A stretch of DNA of 64,000 bases from Lysinibacillus sp. SGAir0095 (GTDB lineage Bacteria; Bacillota; Bacilli; Bacillales_A; Planococcaceae): the NCBI RefSeq assembly GCF_005491425.1, contig NZ_CP028083.1, positions 1,326,001 to 1,390,000 on the forward strand. The letters are read 5' to 3'. How positions within the stretch are numbered: position 1 is the stretch's first letter; each line of letters begins with the position of its first letter. The notes beneath the pieces were generated by a model, which was not told where the DNA came from, made no database searches, and saw nothing but the letters and a program-made list of their open reading frames with translations. Positions 18,904-27,684 of the stretch are shown here, piece after piece. A program made the translations under genes and the position numbers.

Positions 18904-19482
18904 ATGAATATACCGAATAAGATTACAGTCTCAAGAATATTATTAATCCCAGTTTTTGTGATTGTAATACTATTTGATTTTGGATGGGGAAATATGAACT
19001 TCCTGGGAGCAGAAATGCCGGTGAATCACTTTGTGGCAGCATTAATTTTTATCATTGCTTCTTGTACGGACTGGGTGGATGGGTATTATGCCCGTAAATA
19101 CAACCTTGTCACGAACCTAGGGAAATTCCTTGATCCATTAGCAGATAAATTATTAGTAGCGGCAGCATTTATTGTATTAGTGGAGCTTGGCATGGCCCCA
19201 TCATGGATTATTATCGTTATCTTGAGTCGTGAATTTGCCGTAACAGGACTTCGTGCGATCTTGGCAGGTGAAGGGGAGATTGTCGCAGCCAGCCAGCTTG
19301 GGAAAATTAAAACTTGGGCACAAATCGTTGCGATTTCGGCACTCCTTCTACACAATACTATTTTTGCTCCGATCGACATACCATTTGATATGATTGCTCT
19401 TTATGTGGCATTAATCTTTACGGTTTGGTCCGGATGGGAGTATTTCTATTTAAATCGTCGTGTGTTTGTCAACTCAAAGTAA
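18904..19482 (+). CDS. pgsA: CDP-diacylglycerol-glycerol-3-phosphate 3-phosphatidyltransferase
   Basis: 192-aa integral membrane enzyme making phosphatidylglycerol phosphate, the first committed step to phosphatidylglycerol and cardiolipin. The CDP-alcohol phosphotransferase signature is complete: DWVDGYYARK ... GKFLDPLADK. Several hydrophobic spans. GAAAGGTG precedes ATG 18904. cinA starts 12 bp after the stop, so the two are co-transcribed, as in B. subtilis. Confidence 0.94.
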   Translation: MNIPNKITVSRILLIPVFVIVILFDFGWGNMNFLGAEMPVNHFVAALIFIIASCTDWVDGYYARKYNLVTNLGKFLDPLADKLLVAAAFIVLVELGMAPSWIIIVILSREFAVTGLRAILAGEGEIVAASQLGKIKTWAQIVAISALLLHNTIFAPIDIPFDMIALYVALIFTVWSGWEYFYLNRRVFVNSK

Positions 19483-19494
19483 GGGGGTACGTAC

Positions 19495-20748
19495 ATGAAT
19501 GCTGAAATTATTGCTGTTGGCTCAGAGCTGCTGCTTGGGCAAATTGCCAATACAAACGCGAAATTCATCTCAACGCAGTTATCTGAGCTCGGCATTAATG
19601 TCTTTTACCATACAGTTGTCGGGGATAATGCGGCTCGTTTGAAAAGTGCCATTGAAATTGCTGAATCTCGTGCAGATTTAATCATTTTCTCTGGCGGACT
19701 TGGACCGACTAAGGATGATTTAACAAAAGAAACGATTGCAGCACATCTAGGTCTCCCTTTAGTGATGGACGATGTGGCTTTGTCCTTTATCGAGGAATTT
19801 TTTGCAGCACGTGGGCGCGGGATGACCGAAAACAATCGAAAGCAAGCCTTGATTCTTGAAGGCAGTGAAGTACTGGCAAATCATCATGGCATGGCTCCGG
19901 GAATGCTGTTGGAGAAAAATGGCAATACATACATATTACTTCCTGGACCACCCAAGGAACTTGAGCCGATGTTCCAATTTGAAGCAAAGCCAATACTTGC
20001 AGCACTTTTGAATGACGGTGGAGTAATCCAATCCCATGTATTGCGTTTTTATGGGATTGGGGAAGCCGAGCTCGAAGACCGTGTGCAAGACATTCTAGAT
20101 AGCCAAACCAATCCAACAGTTGCTCCACTTGCCAGTGATGGAGAAGTGACACTTCGAATCACGGCAAGGGCACAAAATCCAGAAGAAGCTTGGACACTCA
20201 TTAAAGAGAAGGAAGCTGAAATTTTGGCTATTGTCGGCGAGTACCACTACGGCTATAATGATGATTCTTTGGCATCGAAATTGGTGGAAATGCTCATGCA
20301 TAACAATTTGACCATTTCAGCAGCAGAAAGCTTAACTGCTGGACTTTTCCAATCTGAGCTTGCCGAAATTCCAGGAGTGGGTTGCAGCTTAGTAGGTGGT
20401 GTTGTCACTTACACGCCAGAAGCGAAAATGAGTCAGTTAGGGATTGAAAAATCGCTGCTGGATAAATGCGGGATTGTCAGTAGTGAATGTGCCGGTTCTA
20501 TGGCCGGTAAGGTTCGAGAAAAATTTGGCACAGACATCGGCGTAGGCTTGACTGGCGCAGCAGGTCCCGATCCTCACGATGGCCAGGCACCAGGAACAAT
20601 CTGGCTAGGTTTCAGCATTGGTGATTCAGAGCATACTCATAAGCTTCAGTTGCAGGGAATGCGCAATACCAACCGTATTCGAACGGTAAAATTTGCATGC
20701 AGCTATTTGATGCGCTTGCTTGTTGAGAAAGGCTATGAAAAGATATAA
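19495..20748 (+). CDS. cinA: CinA, competence/damage-inducible protein (NMN amidohydrolase family)
   Basis: 417 aa. The N-terminal MoCF-like domain (GSELLLGQIANTNAKF ... IFSGGLGPTKDDLTKE) is linked to ADP-ribose pyrophosphatase activity in the family. The C-terminal CinA domain (AAESLTAGLFQSELAEIPGVG ... GLTGAAGPDP) is an NMN deamidase fold. It functions in NAD recycling and is linked to competence in several Gram-positives. GGGGG ribosome site. It precedes recA, as in other Firmicutes, but a terminator and an SOS promoter separate them. Confidence 0.93.
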   Translation: MNAEIIAVGSELLLGQIANTNAKFISTQLSELGINVFYHTVVGDNAARLKSAIEIAESRADLIIFSGGLGPTKDDLTKETIAAHLGLPLVMDDVALSFIEEFFAARGRGMTENNRKQALILEGSEVLANHHGMAPGMLLEKNGNTYILLPGPPKELEPMFQFEAKPILAALLNDGGVIQSHVLRFYGIGEAELEDRVQDILDSQTNPTVAPLASDGEVTLRITARAQNPEEAWTLIKEKEAEILAIVGEYHYGYNDDSLASKLVEMLMHNNLTISAAESLTAGLFQSELAEIPGVGCSLVGGVVTYTPEAKMSQLGIEKSLLDKCGIVSSECAGSMAGKVREKFGTDIGVGLTGAAGPDPHDGQAPGTIWLGFSIGDSEHTHKLQLQGMRNTNRIRTVKFACSYLMRLLVEKGYEKI

Positions 20749-20829
20749 TATAATAGAGTATTATCACTTTGTGATGAAAGTGCTGCTAACTCAGATTACA
20801 TGAGGTTAACTTTTGTAGTCGAAATATAG

Positions 20830-20863
20830 AATTTGGGCTATTAAAATAGCTCAAATTTTTATT
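20830..20863 (+). terminator. Terminator after cinA
   Basis: AATTTGGGCTATT (20830-20842) pairs with AATAGCTCAAATT (20845-20857, one mismatch/wobble), followed by a T-rich tail. Confidence 0.75.
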
Positions 20864-20875
20864 TTGCCCAAAAAA

Positions 20876-20889
20876 CGAAAATATGTTCG
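20876..20889. promoter_or_regulatory. LexA (SOS) box of recA
   Basis: CGAAAATATGTTCG matches the Gram-positive SOS box CGAAC-N4-GTTCG at all but one base. It sits 8 bp upstream of the recA -35 element, the arrangement expected for LexA repression of recA. Confidence 0.8.
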
Positions 20890-20897
20890 CTTTTTTC

Positions 20898-20926
20898 TTG
20901 AAACTTGTCTCAAAAAGAAGTATAGT
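20898..20926 (+). promoter_or_regulatory. recA promoter
   Basis: TTGAAA (20898-20903), 17-bp spacer, TATAGT (20921-20926). The leader to the start codon is about 160 nt. Confidence 0.75.
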
Positions 20927-21091
20927 AGAGACATAAGAAAAAGAGAAAATACTTCGTTTAACTTCTAGCAAATTATAAGTTAAATTTACAAGGTTTGTTA
21001 GGTTATTATGAAGTAAGCCTCAGTGGGATTGAACCTTCAATCCACGGTGAATTTTGATAATAATGTTTTTATATATAAGGAGGAAATTATT

Positions 21092-22159
21092 TTGAGTAAT
21101 GATCGTAAAGCTGCCTTAGATATGGCGTTAAAGCAAATTGAAAAGCAATTCGGTAAAGGCTCTATCATGAAGCTAGGTGAACAATCAGATCGCCAAATGG
21201 AGACATCTTCAAGTGGTTCATTAGCAATTGATGCAGCATTAGGTGTTGGTGGTTATCCAAGAGGGCGTATCGTAGAAATCTACGGTCCAGAATCATCAGG
21301 TAAAACAACTGTAGCCCTACATGCAATCGCTGAAATCCAAGCAAAAGGTGGACAAGCTGCATTTATCGATGCGGAGCATGCACTAGATCCAGTTTACGCA
21401 CAAAAATTAGGTGTTAACATTGATGAGCTATTACTTTCTCAACCAGACACTGGTGAGCAAGCATTAGAAATCGCTGAAGCATTAGTACGCAGTGGTGCGA
21501 TTGACATTATCGTAATCGACTCAGTTGCTGCCCTAGTACCAAAAGCAGAAATCGAAGGCGAAATGGGTGACTCTCACATGGGTCTTCAAGCTCGTTTAAT
21601 GTCTCAAGCATTACGTAAACTCTCAGGGATCATCAACAAATCTAATACACTAGCAATCTTTATCAACCAAGTACGTGAAAAAATCGGTGTTATGTTCGGT
21701 AACCCTGAAACAACTACTGGTGGACGTGCCCTTAAATTCTACGCGTCAATTCGTCTTGAAGTACGTCGTGCAGAAACAATTAAACAAGGCACTGAAATGA
21801 TCGGGAACAAAACAAAAATTAAAGTCGTGAAAAACAAAGTAGCGCCACCATTCCGTACTGCAGAAGTAGACATCATGTATGGTGAAGGAATATCCAAAGA
21901 AGGCGAAATCGTCGACATCGGTGCAGAACTAGATATCATCCAAAAAAGCGGCTCATGGTACGCTTATGACGGCGAACGCATTGGTCAAGGTAGAGAAAAT
22001 GCTAAAGCCTTCCTTAAAGCAAATCCTGAAATCCGTGAAAAAGTATCGAACCAAATCCGTGAATCTTACGGCATGACAGCCAACTCATACACAATTGGTG
22101 CGCATGACGAAGAAGAAGAAATGGACAAAGAACTAGCTTTATTACTAGATGAAGAATAG
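21092..22159 (+). CDS. recA: Recombinase RecA
   Basis: 355-aa strand-exchange protein, normal length. Walker [10 protein letters not shown] (about residues 65-73), Walker [16 protein letters not shown]-binding loop regions ([39 protein letters not shown]), and an acidic C-terminus ([18 protein letters not shown]). AAGGAGG at 21077-21083 selects TTG 21092; the ATG-type frame from 21023 has no ribosome site and adds a non-RecA leader. SOS-controlled through the LexA box at 20876. Confidence 0.96.
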   Translation: MSNDRKAALDMALKQIEKQFGKGSIMKLGEQSDRQMETSSSGSLAIDAALGVGGYPRGRIVEIYGPESSGKTTVALHAIAEIQAKGGQAAFIDAEHALDPVYAQKLGVNIDELLLSQPDTGEQALEIAEALVRSGAIDIIVIDSVAALVPKAEIEGEMGDSHMGLQARLMSQALRKLSGIINKSNTLAIFINQVREKIGVMFGNPETTTGGRALKFYASIRLEVRRAETIKQGTEMIGNKTKIKVVKNKVAPPFRTAEVDIMYGEGISKEGEIVDIGAELDIIQKSGSWYAYDGERIGQGRENAKAFLKANPEIREKVSNQIRESYGMTANSYTIGAHDEEEEMDKELALLLDEE

Positions 22160-22173
22160 GATTGTCTTTCGTG

Positions 22174-22205
22174 AACTCGCCCCAACTTGTTGTGGCGGGT
22201 TTTTC
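22174..22205 (+). terminator. Terminator after recA
   Basis: AACTCGCC (22174-22181) pairs with GGCGGGTT (22194-22201); the inner CAAC/GTTG extends the stem; TTTT follows. Confidence 0.85.
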
Positions 22206-22260
22206 GGTTTTAAAAGTGAGCTAACGAGTATGTAAGGTAGATGTTACGAGAACAGAGTTT

Positions 22261-22372
22261 GGCGGATAAATGCAATGTTTTGGCGGGTATTTGCAAAAAG
22301 TTGGCGGATATTTGCAAAAGTTGGCGGATATATTAAGAAAAGTGGCGGATAAAACACAATATCTGGCGGATA
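22261..22372. repeat. Six GGCGGATA-type motifs spaced 20-21 bp
   Basis: GGCGGATA or the close GGCGGGTA starts at 22261, 22282, 22303, 22323, 22344 and 22365 (intervals 21, 21, 20, 21, 21). The sequence between is AT-rich and only loosely conserved (often TTTGCAAAAGTT). The spacing equals two DNA helical turns. No gene is supported here. Confidence 0.85.
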
Positions 22373-22753
22373 GATCATGCAGTCTGTAAATTTGAAGAAT
22401 TTGAAGTGGCGAAATTATCGTAGAAAGTGGCTGGATTCTGAGCACAATGGCTTCGATGAACCTATGCGAACGCCATTTCATTACTTTAACCTATCAACAA
22501 ATTTAGCATTACTGGAAACTTCACTGCATTATTCCCAATCAATCATCAAATATACGTAATTTTTCTTAAAATGAATAGAAAATAGTATATTTGCCAATAA
22601 TAGTTAGAAATATCTTTGTTATTAGGTATTTTAGAAACAAGAGTATATCGTTAGACTCTCGAAATTTTCAGAAAATTAATTCTAAAGTCTTATAAGGTGA
22701 TTTTAGACTACTTCATTAAGCTTACATTATTTGGTGGGGTCTCGTGGGAATCC

Positions 22754-22782
22754 TTGACATTGCTAGGTTAGAGCTATACAAT
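22754..22782 (+). promoter_or_regulatory. Promoter of rny
   Basis: Perfect TTGACA (22754-22759), 17-bp spacer, TACAAT (22777-22782). It gives a leader of about 165 nt before rny. The stretch from 22380 to 22750 has no recognisable gene or structure. Confidence 0.75.
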
Positions 22783-22952
22783 TAAAATTGTATAATTTCT
22801 AAATTTTGAAATGAAATTGGCAGTATGTTGAAAGAGTAAGTTTTGCAAACAATAGATTATCAAATTATAAATGAATTTGGTATTTTGAAAAACTTTAGTC
22901 AATGTATGGGCCGACTGAAAATGAAACGAATATAGCAAGAGGAGGTGTTCGA

Positions 22953-24509
22953 ATGATGGAATACATTATCTCCGCTTTGCTTGGACTCATCGTTGGTGGC
23001 GTTGTTATCTATCTCTATATGAAAAAGGTGAACGAATCAAAAGTAAATGGTGCGAAAAATTCAGCTGAGCTAATCATTGATGAAGCTAAGCGAGAAGCGG
23101 AAGCCTTGAAGAAAGAAGCACTACTTGAAGCAAAAGATGAAACTCACAAAATTCGAACTGAAGCAGAAAAAGACATCCGTGAACGCCGGGCAGAGCTTCA
23201 GAAACAAGAAAACCGGTTATTGCAAAGAGAAGAAAATCTTGATCGCAAGGATGATGCTCTGAATAAGAGAGAATCAGGCTTAGAGCGAAAAGAAGAAGCT
23301 CTAACTGACAGACAACAGCATATTGAACAGATGGAAAGTAAAGTGGAAGAGCTAGTACGCGCACAAACGTCAGAGCTTGAACGTATTGCAGCCCTAACGC
23401 GCGAAGAAGCGAAGGGGATCATCCTGAAAGAAGTTGAAAACGAACTTTCAACTGATATTGCCGTGATGACCAAAGAAGCAGAAACACGTGCAAAAGAAGA
23501 ATCTGACAAAAAAGCTCGTGAGATATTATCACTAGCACTACAACGTTTTGCAGCAGATCACGTTGCTGAAACAACCGTATCCGTTGTAAACTTACCGAAT
23601 GACGAAATGAAAGGCCGTATCATCGGTCGTGAAGGACGTAACATTCGAACACTGGAAACACTAACGGGTATCGATTTAATCATCGATGACACGCCAGAAG
23701 CAGTCATTCTATCTGGATTTGATCCAATCCGTCGTGAAACAGCTCGTCTTGCACTTGAAAAATTAGTACAAGATGGACGAATCCATCCAGCTCGCATAGA
23801 AGAGATGGTGGAGAAATCACGTCGTGAAATGGACGAGCAAATTCGTGAAACTGGTGAACAAACAACGTTTGAAGTCGGAATTCACAATTTACATCCTGAC
23901 CTTATGAAGATCCTTGGCCGTATGAAATATCGTACAAGCTATGGTCAAAACGTACTGAAGCATTCAATCGAAGTTGCTCATTTATCAGGACTGCTAGCGG
24001 CAGAACTTGGTGAAGATGTGACATTAGCAAGACGTGCAGGATTACTACATGATATCGGGAAAGCCATTGACCACGAGGTTGAAGGCAGTCACGTAGAAAT
24101 CGGTGTAGAGCTTGCCACAAAATATAAAGAGCATCCTGTTGTGATCAACAGTATTGCCTCTCACCATGGTGACACGGAAGCGACATCTGTCATTGCAGTA
24201 ATTGTTGCAGCTGCCGATGCCTTATCAGCAGCAAGACCGGGCGCACGTAGCGAAACACTTGAAAACTACATTCGTCGTCTAGAAAAACTGGAAGAAATTT
24301 CAGAAAGCTATGATGGAGTAGAAAAATCATTCGCGATTCAAGCAGGACGCGAAATCCGTATCATCGTTCAACCAGAGAAAATTGACGATCTAGCTTCACA
24401 CCGTTTAGCACGAGATATCCGCAAACGCATTGAAGAAGAACTCGATTATCCTGGTCACATCAAAGTAACGGTCATCCGTGAAACACGCGCAGTCGAATAC
24501 GCTAAATAA
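22953..24509 (+). CDS. rny: Ribonuclease Y
   Basis: 518-aa membrane-anchored endoribonuclease that initiates mRNA decay. One N-terminal span ([20 protein letters not shown]), a long charged coiled coil (about 30-200), a KH domain ([20 protein letters not shown]), and an HD domain with [15 protein letters not shown] supplying metal ligands. AGAGGAGGTG at 22938-22947 marks ATG 22953; the longer frame from 22902 lacks one. In B. subtilis recA and rny are also near neighbours. The usual downstream ymdB and spoVS are not present here. Confidence 0.95.
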   Translation: MMEYIISALLGLIVGGVVIYLYMKKVNESKVNGAKNSAELIIDEAKREAEALKKEALLEAKDETHKIRTEAEKDIRERRAELQKQENRLLQREENLDRKDDALNKRESGLERKEEALTDRQQHIEQMESKVEELVRAQTSELERIAALTREEAKGIILKEVENELSTDIAVMTKEAETRAKEESDKKAREILSLALQRFAADHVAETTVSVVNLPNDEMKGRIIGREGRNIRTLETLTGIDLIIDDTPEAVILSGFDPIRRETARLALEKLVQDGRIHPARIEEMVEKSRREMDEQIRETGEQTTFEVGIHNLHPDLMKILGRMKYRTSYGQNVLKHSIEVAHLSGLLAAELGEDVTLARRAGLLHDIGKAIDHEVEGSHVEIGVELATKYKEHPVVINSIASHHGDTEATSVIAVIVAAADALSAARPGARSETLENYIRRLEKLEEISESYDGVEKSFAIQAGREIRIIVQPEKIDDLASHRLARDIRKRIEEELDYPGHIKVTVIRETRAVEYAK

Positions 24510-24519
24510 GAATAAACCC

Positions 24520-24555
24520 AGCTTGTAGACAAATTTTGTCTGCAAGCTTTTTTAT
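24520..24555 (+). terminator. Terminator after rny
   Basis: AGCTTGTAGACA (24520-24531) pairs with TGTCTGCAAGCT (24537-24548) with one wobble, followed by T-rich sequence. It marks the end of the conserved block. Confidence 0.88.
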
Positions 24556-24918
24556 TTATAAAATTATTTAGAGAAAATAATTATCATTAATATTGTTTAT
24601 ATTAAGTTTTGCTATCAGGTTATTACTTGGGGAAGCTAATTTAAAAGTGAATATATATGATGTAACGATAATCGATGCGGCCCAGCCGGTTTATTCAGCA
24701 TAGTTTGGTACATCCTTGGATTGTAAAGATGGATCAATCTATAAGCGGACAGACAATCAAATTCGATAATTTATAAATTCAATTATCCAACCAGTTTGGC
24801 AGGGAAAGTTTGGGGAACATAATTGCAGAGTAGCAAAAATGCCGATTAAATGGTAAAAGTGTCATAAGGAAACCTTCCCAAAGAAGTGAATGCAGCCTAG
24901 AAAGAGAGGGAATGGCGT
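24556..24918. other. Non-coding stretch at the edge of the conserved block
   Basis: About 360 bp with stop codons in all frames and no recognisable RNA or repeat. Conserved gene order ends just before it. Confidence 0.5.
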
Positions 24919-25635
24919 ATGGAAAAAAGAAAGAATTTATTCATGGTGTCATTGGTTTTAAGTTTAGTTATCTTTGGTTTGTTTGTTCTATCCAAAAGAG
25001 GGGGGAATGGCTCCTTGAAAAGGGAATTCGATGGGTTGGAAGTTTCGCCCACATACTCAAGCTACTACTTGCAGAAGAAGGATATTTTCGAAACTACGGA
25101 AACGTCCTATGTAGATAAAATCTTTGTTGGCGACAGCATTACGGATCATGGAGAGTTTCATGAGTTTTTCCCGGATCAAGTAATATTGAACCGAGGAATC
25201 AGTAAAGATACTTCCGCAGGGGTGTTGAATCGGATTCATGAAGTGGTAGGCAGGAATGCCAAGGAAGTGTACTTGCTGATCGGGGTAAATGATATAAGAA
25301 CAAAAGTAGAGCAAGCTGTTTATATTGATAATATTAGGAAAATTATTGATACCTTTGCAAATAGTAAATCGGAAATCTACATTCAATCCATCCTCCCAGT
25401 AAACAACTCGATCTATGGCAATAAAGTAACGAATGACAAAGTCATACTATTTAATACAGCGCTTAAACAAACAGCGAAAGAACTCAATGTTCATTTTCTG
25501 GATTTGTTTCCATCTTTCATCGATCAAAATGGACAATTGAAAAAAGAATATACCTTGGATGGAATTCACCTGAATGGAAAAGGCTACAAAGCTTGGACCG
25601 ATCTTGTATCTGGCACCCATACAACTTCGAAATAA
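24919..25635 (+). CDS. SGNH/GDSL-family hydrolase, membrane-anchored or secreted
   Basis: 238 aa. N-terminal signal/anchor (NLFMVSLVLSLVIFGLFVL). SGNH blocks in order: block I FVGDSITDHG with nucleophile Ser (about residue 74), block II Gly in LNRGISKDT, block III IGVNDIRTK (Asn), block V DGIHLNGKGY with the Asp/His pair. It is likely an extracytoplasmic esterase, for instance removing acetyl groups from a surface glycan or lipid; substrate not deducible. AGAGGGA precedes ATG 24919. Monocistronic. Confidence 0.85.
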   Translation: MEKRKNLFMVSLVLSLVIFGLFVLSKRGGNGSLKREFDGLEVSPTYSSYYLQKKDIFETTETSYVDKIFVGDSITDHGEFHEFFPDQVILNRGISKDTSAGVLNRIHEVVGRNAKEVYLLIGVNDIRTKVEQAVYIDNIRKIIDTFANSKSEIYIQSILPVNNSIYGNKVTNDKVILFNTALKQTAKELNVHFLDLFPSFIDQNGQLKKEYTLDGIHLNGKGYKAWTDLVSGTHTTSK

Positions 25636-25816
25636 TTCTGAATTGTTATCGAATTGTGTGCGTGCCTGGCACACAAACTATTCAACGCTTGATACATAAA
25701 CAAAACAGTTTCTAAATATATGTAATAATATTTTATAGTATTTTAATGTTTGCAATCTATTTTTTGTGGGAAGATATTTGCATAGATAGATATGAATTGC
25801 TTTGGAGGTAGTGGTT

Positions 25817-25987
25817 GTGGAGGGCATGGATATTCAGGAAGAGTTTAAACAAATTTTGGAGTATGCGATACAGCGAGGCAATGAAAATGAGCAAATAACG
25901 GTGAAAGAATTTGTCAACGAACTGGCAATACATTTGAAACCATTAGTAGAAAAATCAAACACAAAGGGATTGTCTGTGACTCGCTAA
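25817..25987 (+). CDS. Small helical protein, paralogue of the gene at 53322
   Basis: 56 aa: after a short start, EEFKQILEYAIQRGNENEQI, then an EF..EL...LKPLVEKSNT helix. Residues 7-50 are clearly homologous to the 49-aa product at 53322-53471. I do not recognise the family. GGAGG at 25805-25809 with 7-8 nt spacing selects GTG 25817, matching the spacing of the paralogue. Acidic and soluble, two predicted helices; it could be a small regulator or partner protein. The terminator hairpin begins before the stop codon. Confidence 0.65.
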   Translation: MEGMDIQEEFKQILEYAIQRGNENEQITVKEFVNELAIHLKPLVEKSNTKGLSVTR

Positions 25988-26000
25988 GACAATCTTTTTT
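25968..26000 (+). terminator. Terminator overlapping the end of the 56-aa gene
   Basis: GATTGTCT (25968-25975) pairs with AGACAATC (25987-25994), followed by TTTTTT. The stem sequence is nearly the same as in the terminator of the paralogue at 53470. Confidence 0.85.
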
Positions 26001-26270
26001 CATGGATATCTATTTATATTTCTCAATAAAGCACCAAGAAGAAAGAAAACTCTCTCCTCTTTAGCACACTCGATTTAACCAAAAAACGATTTACGCGCAG
26101 CTACGATAGAAGGGTAGCTCTTAAAGACTCTTGCCGTACTTAATACTTTTGTAACCATCTGTCCTTATAGTTCCCACAACTCTTCAAAATTCATGTCTCC
26201 GATATTTTTTCCGACGCGCGGCAGGAACTTCATCCTAAGAACAAAGCCCATCCTCAACAACCGATACACA
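26001..26270. other. Intergenic stretch, nothing recognised
   Basis: Convergent gap between the 56-aa gene and the MFS gene. Short frames overlap the transporter antisense and lack ribosome sites. Confidence 0.5.
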
Positions 26271-26300
26271 AAAAATGCCCTTCATCAAGGAGATGAAGGA
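26271..26300 (-). terminator. Terminator of the acyl-CoA ligase/MFS operon
   Basis: On the minus strand CCTTCATC, loop, GATGAAGG is followed by a T run (plus strand ACAAAAAAT then the hairpin at 26279-26299). It lies 30-60 bp after the MFS stop. Confidence 0.85.
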
Positions 26301-26328
26301 CACAACTTTCGCGTGATTCGCTGCTTTT

Positions 26329-27666
26329 TTAAGAAAGATGAACCGCTTTCTCTTTTTCCGCCTCATTATTCAGATGCGAGATGTTATCTTCATCCACATC
26401 ATCCTCATACTGTGTAACGACACGAGTATCTGGGGCGAAGAGAATCAGGATTAATGAAATGACAAGGCTGGCAATCATGAAGCCGCCAAAGGCAAATGGA
26501 GAGGCGCCTAGATTTGCCCCCATGGCTGTCCAAATCATTGGACCGAATCCTACGATGGCCGCTGCAATTTGATAGCCGAGAGATAGCCCTGTGTAACGAA
26601 CGTTTGCAGGGAAGAGCTCGGAGAATAATGTACCTTGCGTTGCAAAAATGGCTCCCCAGACAAAGCCCAATAAAACAACCTGCATTGTAAAGAACCAGGA
26701 CGTACTGATAGGGATAGCCATAAAATAAGGAATCGATAACACGATCATCGCGACAAGGCCACCCGTATAAATGATTTTGCGGCCGATAAAATCAGACAGA
26801 TAGCCGACAAGCGGAATTGTAATGATCATCGTTGCACAGCTTAGCGTTAACCCTAGAAGAGCCGTATCCCGAGAGTAATCTAGATAAGTCGTCGCATAAA
26901 CCAAGATAAAGGACATTAAAAATACATTGAAGAAGCCATCCCCAAGCTTTAAGCCGATTAGGCGGAAAATATCTTTCGCGTTATGTTTGAAAACGTGAAC
27001 GACAGGGATTTTCGCAAGCTCTCCTTGCTCTTTCTTTCTTTGGAACTCCGGTGTCTCCTCGATTCCGCTTCGGATCCAAACCGCAATGACAATCAGCACG
27101 ATACTAAATAGGAAGGGAATACGCCATCCCCAAGCCATAAATTGTGCTTCCGTCGTTAACGCACTGATTAATGTGAAACTAAATGTACCCAATACTAAAC
27201 CGATTGGAACCCCTAATTGTGGGACTGAGCCGAAAAATCCACGAATTCCCTTGTTTGCGGATTCGGTTGCTAAAAGAACAGCTCCTCCCCATTCTCCGCC
27301 AAGCGCGATTCCTTGCATTAATCGCAATATAACTAATAAAGCAGGTGCCAGTATTCCGATTTGGGCATAGGTAGGCAATAGTCCAATTAAAAACGAGCTT
27401 CCCCCCATCCCAATCAGTGTCAGCATTAAGGATGCTTTTCGGCCAATCCGATCGCCCATATGGCCAAAAATAATACTTCCGATGGGTCTCGCAGCATAAC
27501 CAGCTCCAAAAGTGGCAAAGGCGATTAAAATCGACACGGCCGGGTCATGGTTCGGGAAGAAAAGGGAAGTGAAGACCAACCCTGTTGCAGTTCCATACAG
27601 GTAAAAGTCATACCATTCGATAATCGACCCTACTAAACTAGCCAATAAAATTTTCGCTTTTTTCAT
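26329..27666 (-). CDS. MFS transporter, metabolite:proton symporter (MHS) type
   Basis: 445 aa, 12 membrane spans. The MHS-subfamily features are clear: SLVGSIIEWYDFYLYG at the N-terminus, RPIGSIIFGHMGDRIGRKASL between spans 2 and 3, and QGIALGGEWGGAVLLATE in span 5. Members import shikimate, citrate, proline betaine or other organic acids. It lies 18 bp after the acyl-CoA ligase gene on the same strand, so ligand import and CoA activation are probably coupled. The substrate is not deducible. Confidence 0.88.
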   Translation of the reverse strand: MKKAKILLASLVGSIIEWYDFYLYGTATGLVFTSLFFPNHDPAVSILIAFATFGAGYAARPIGSIIFGHMGDRIGRKASLMLTLIGMGGSSFLIGLLPTYAQIGILAPALLVILRLMQGIALGGEWGGAVLLATESANKGIRGFFGSVPQLGVPIGLVLGTFSFTLISALTTEAQFMAWGWRIPFLFSIVLIVIAVWIRSGIEETPEFQRKKEQGELAKIPVVHVFKHNAKDIFRLIGLKLGDGFFNVFLMSFILVYATTYLDYSRDTALLGLTLSCATMIITIPLVGYLSDFIGRKIIYTGGLVAMIVLSIPYFMAIPISTSWFFTMQVVLLGFVWGAIFATQGTLFSELFPANVRYTGLSLGYQIAAAIVGFGPMIWTAMGANLGASPFAFGGFMIASLVISLILILFAPDTRVVTQYEDDVDEDNISHLNNEAEKEKAVHLS

Positions 27667-27684
27667 ACAGCACCAGCTTTCACA

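Noticed and set aside
22377-22559. 60-codon frame between recA and rny
   Set aside because: No ribosome site, atypical composition, follows directly on the phased motif array.
25654-25676. TGTGTGC/GCACACA hairpin after the SGNH hydrolase gene as terminator
   Set aside because: Stem is plausible but no T run follows; left unannotated as a terminator.
26193-26417. Plus-strand frame antisense to the MFS gene end
   Set aside because: Covers the MFS terminator and gene end; no ribosome site.
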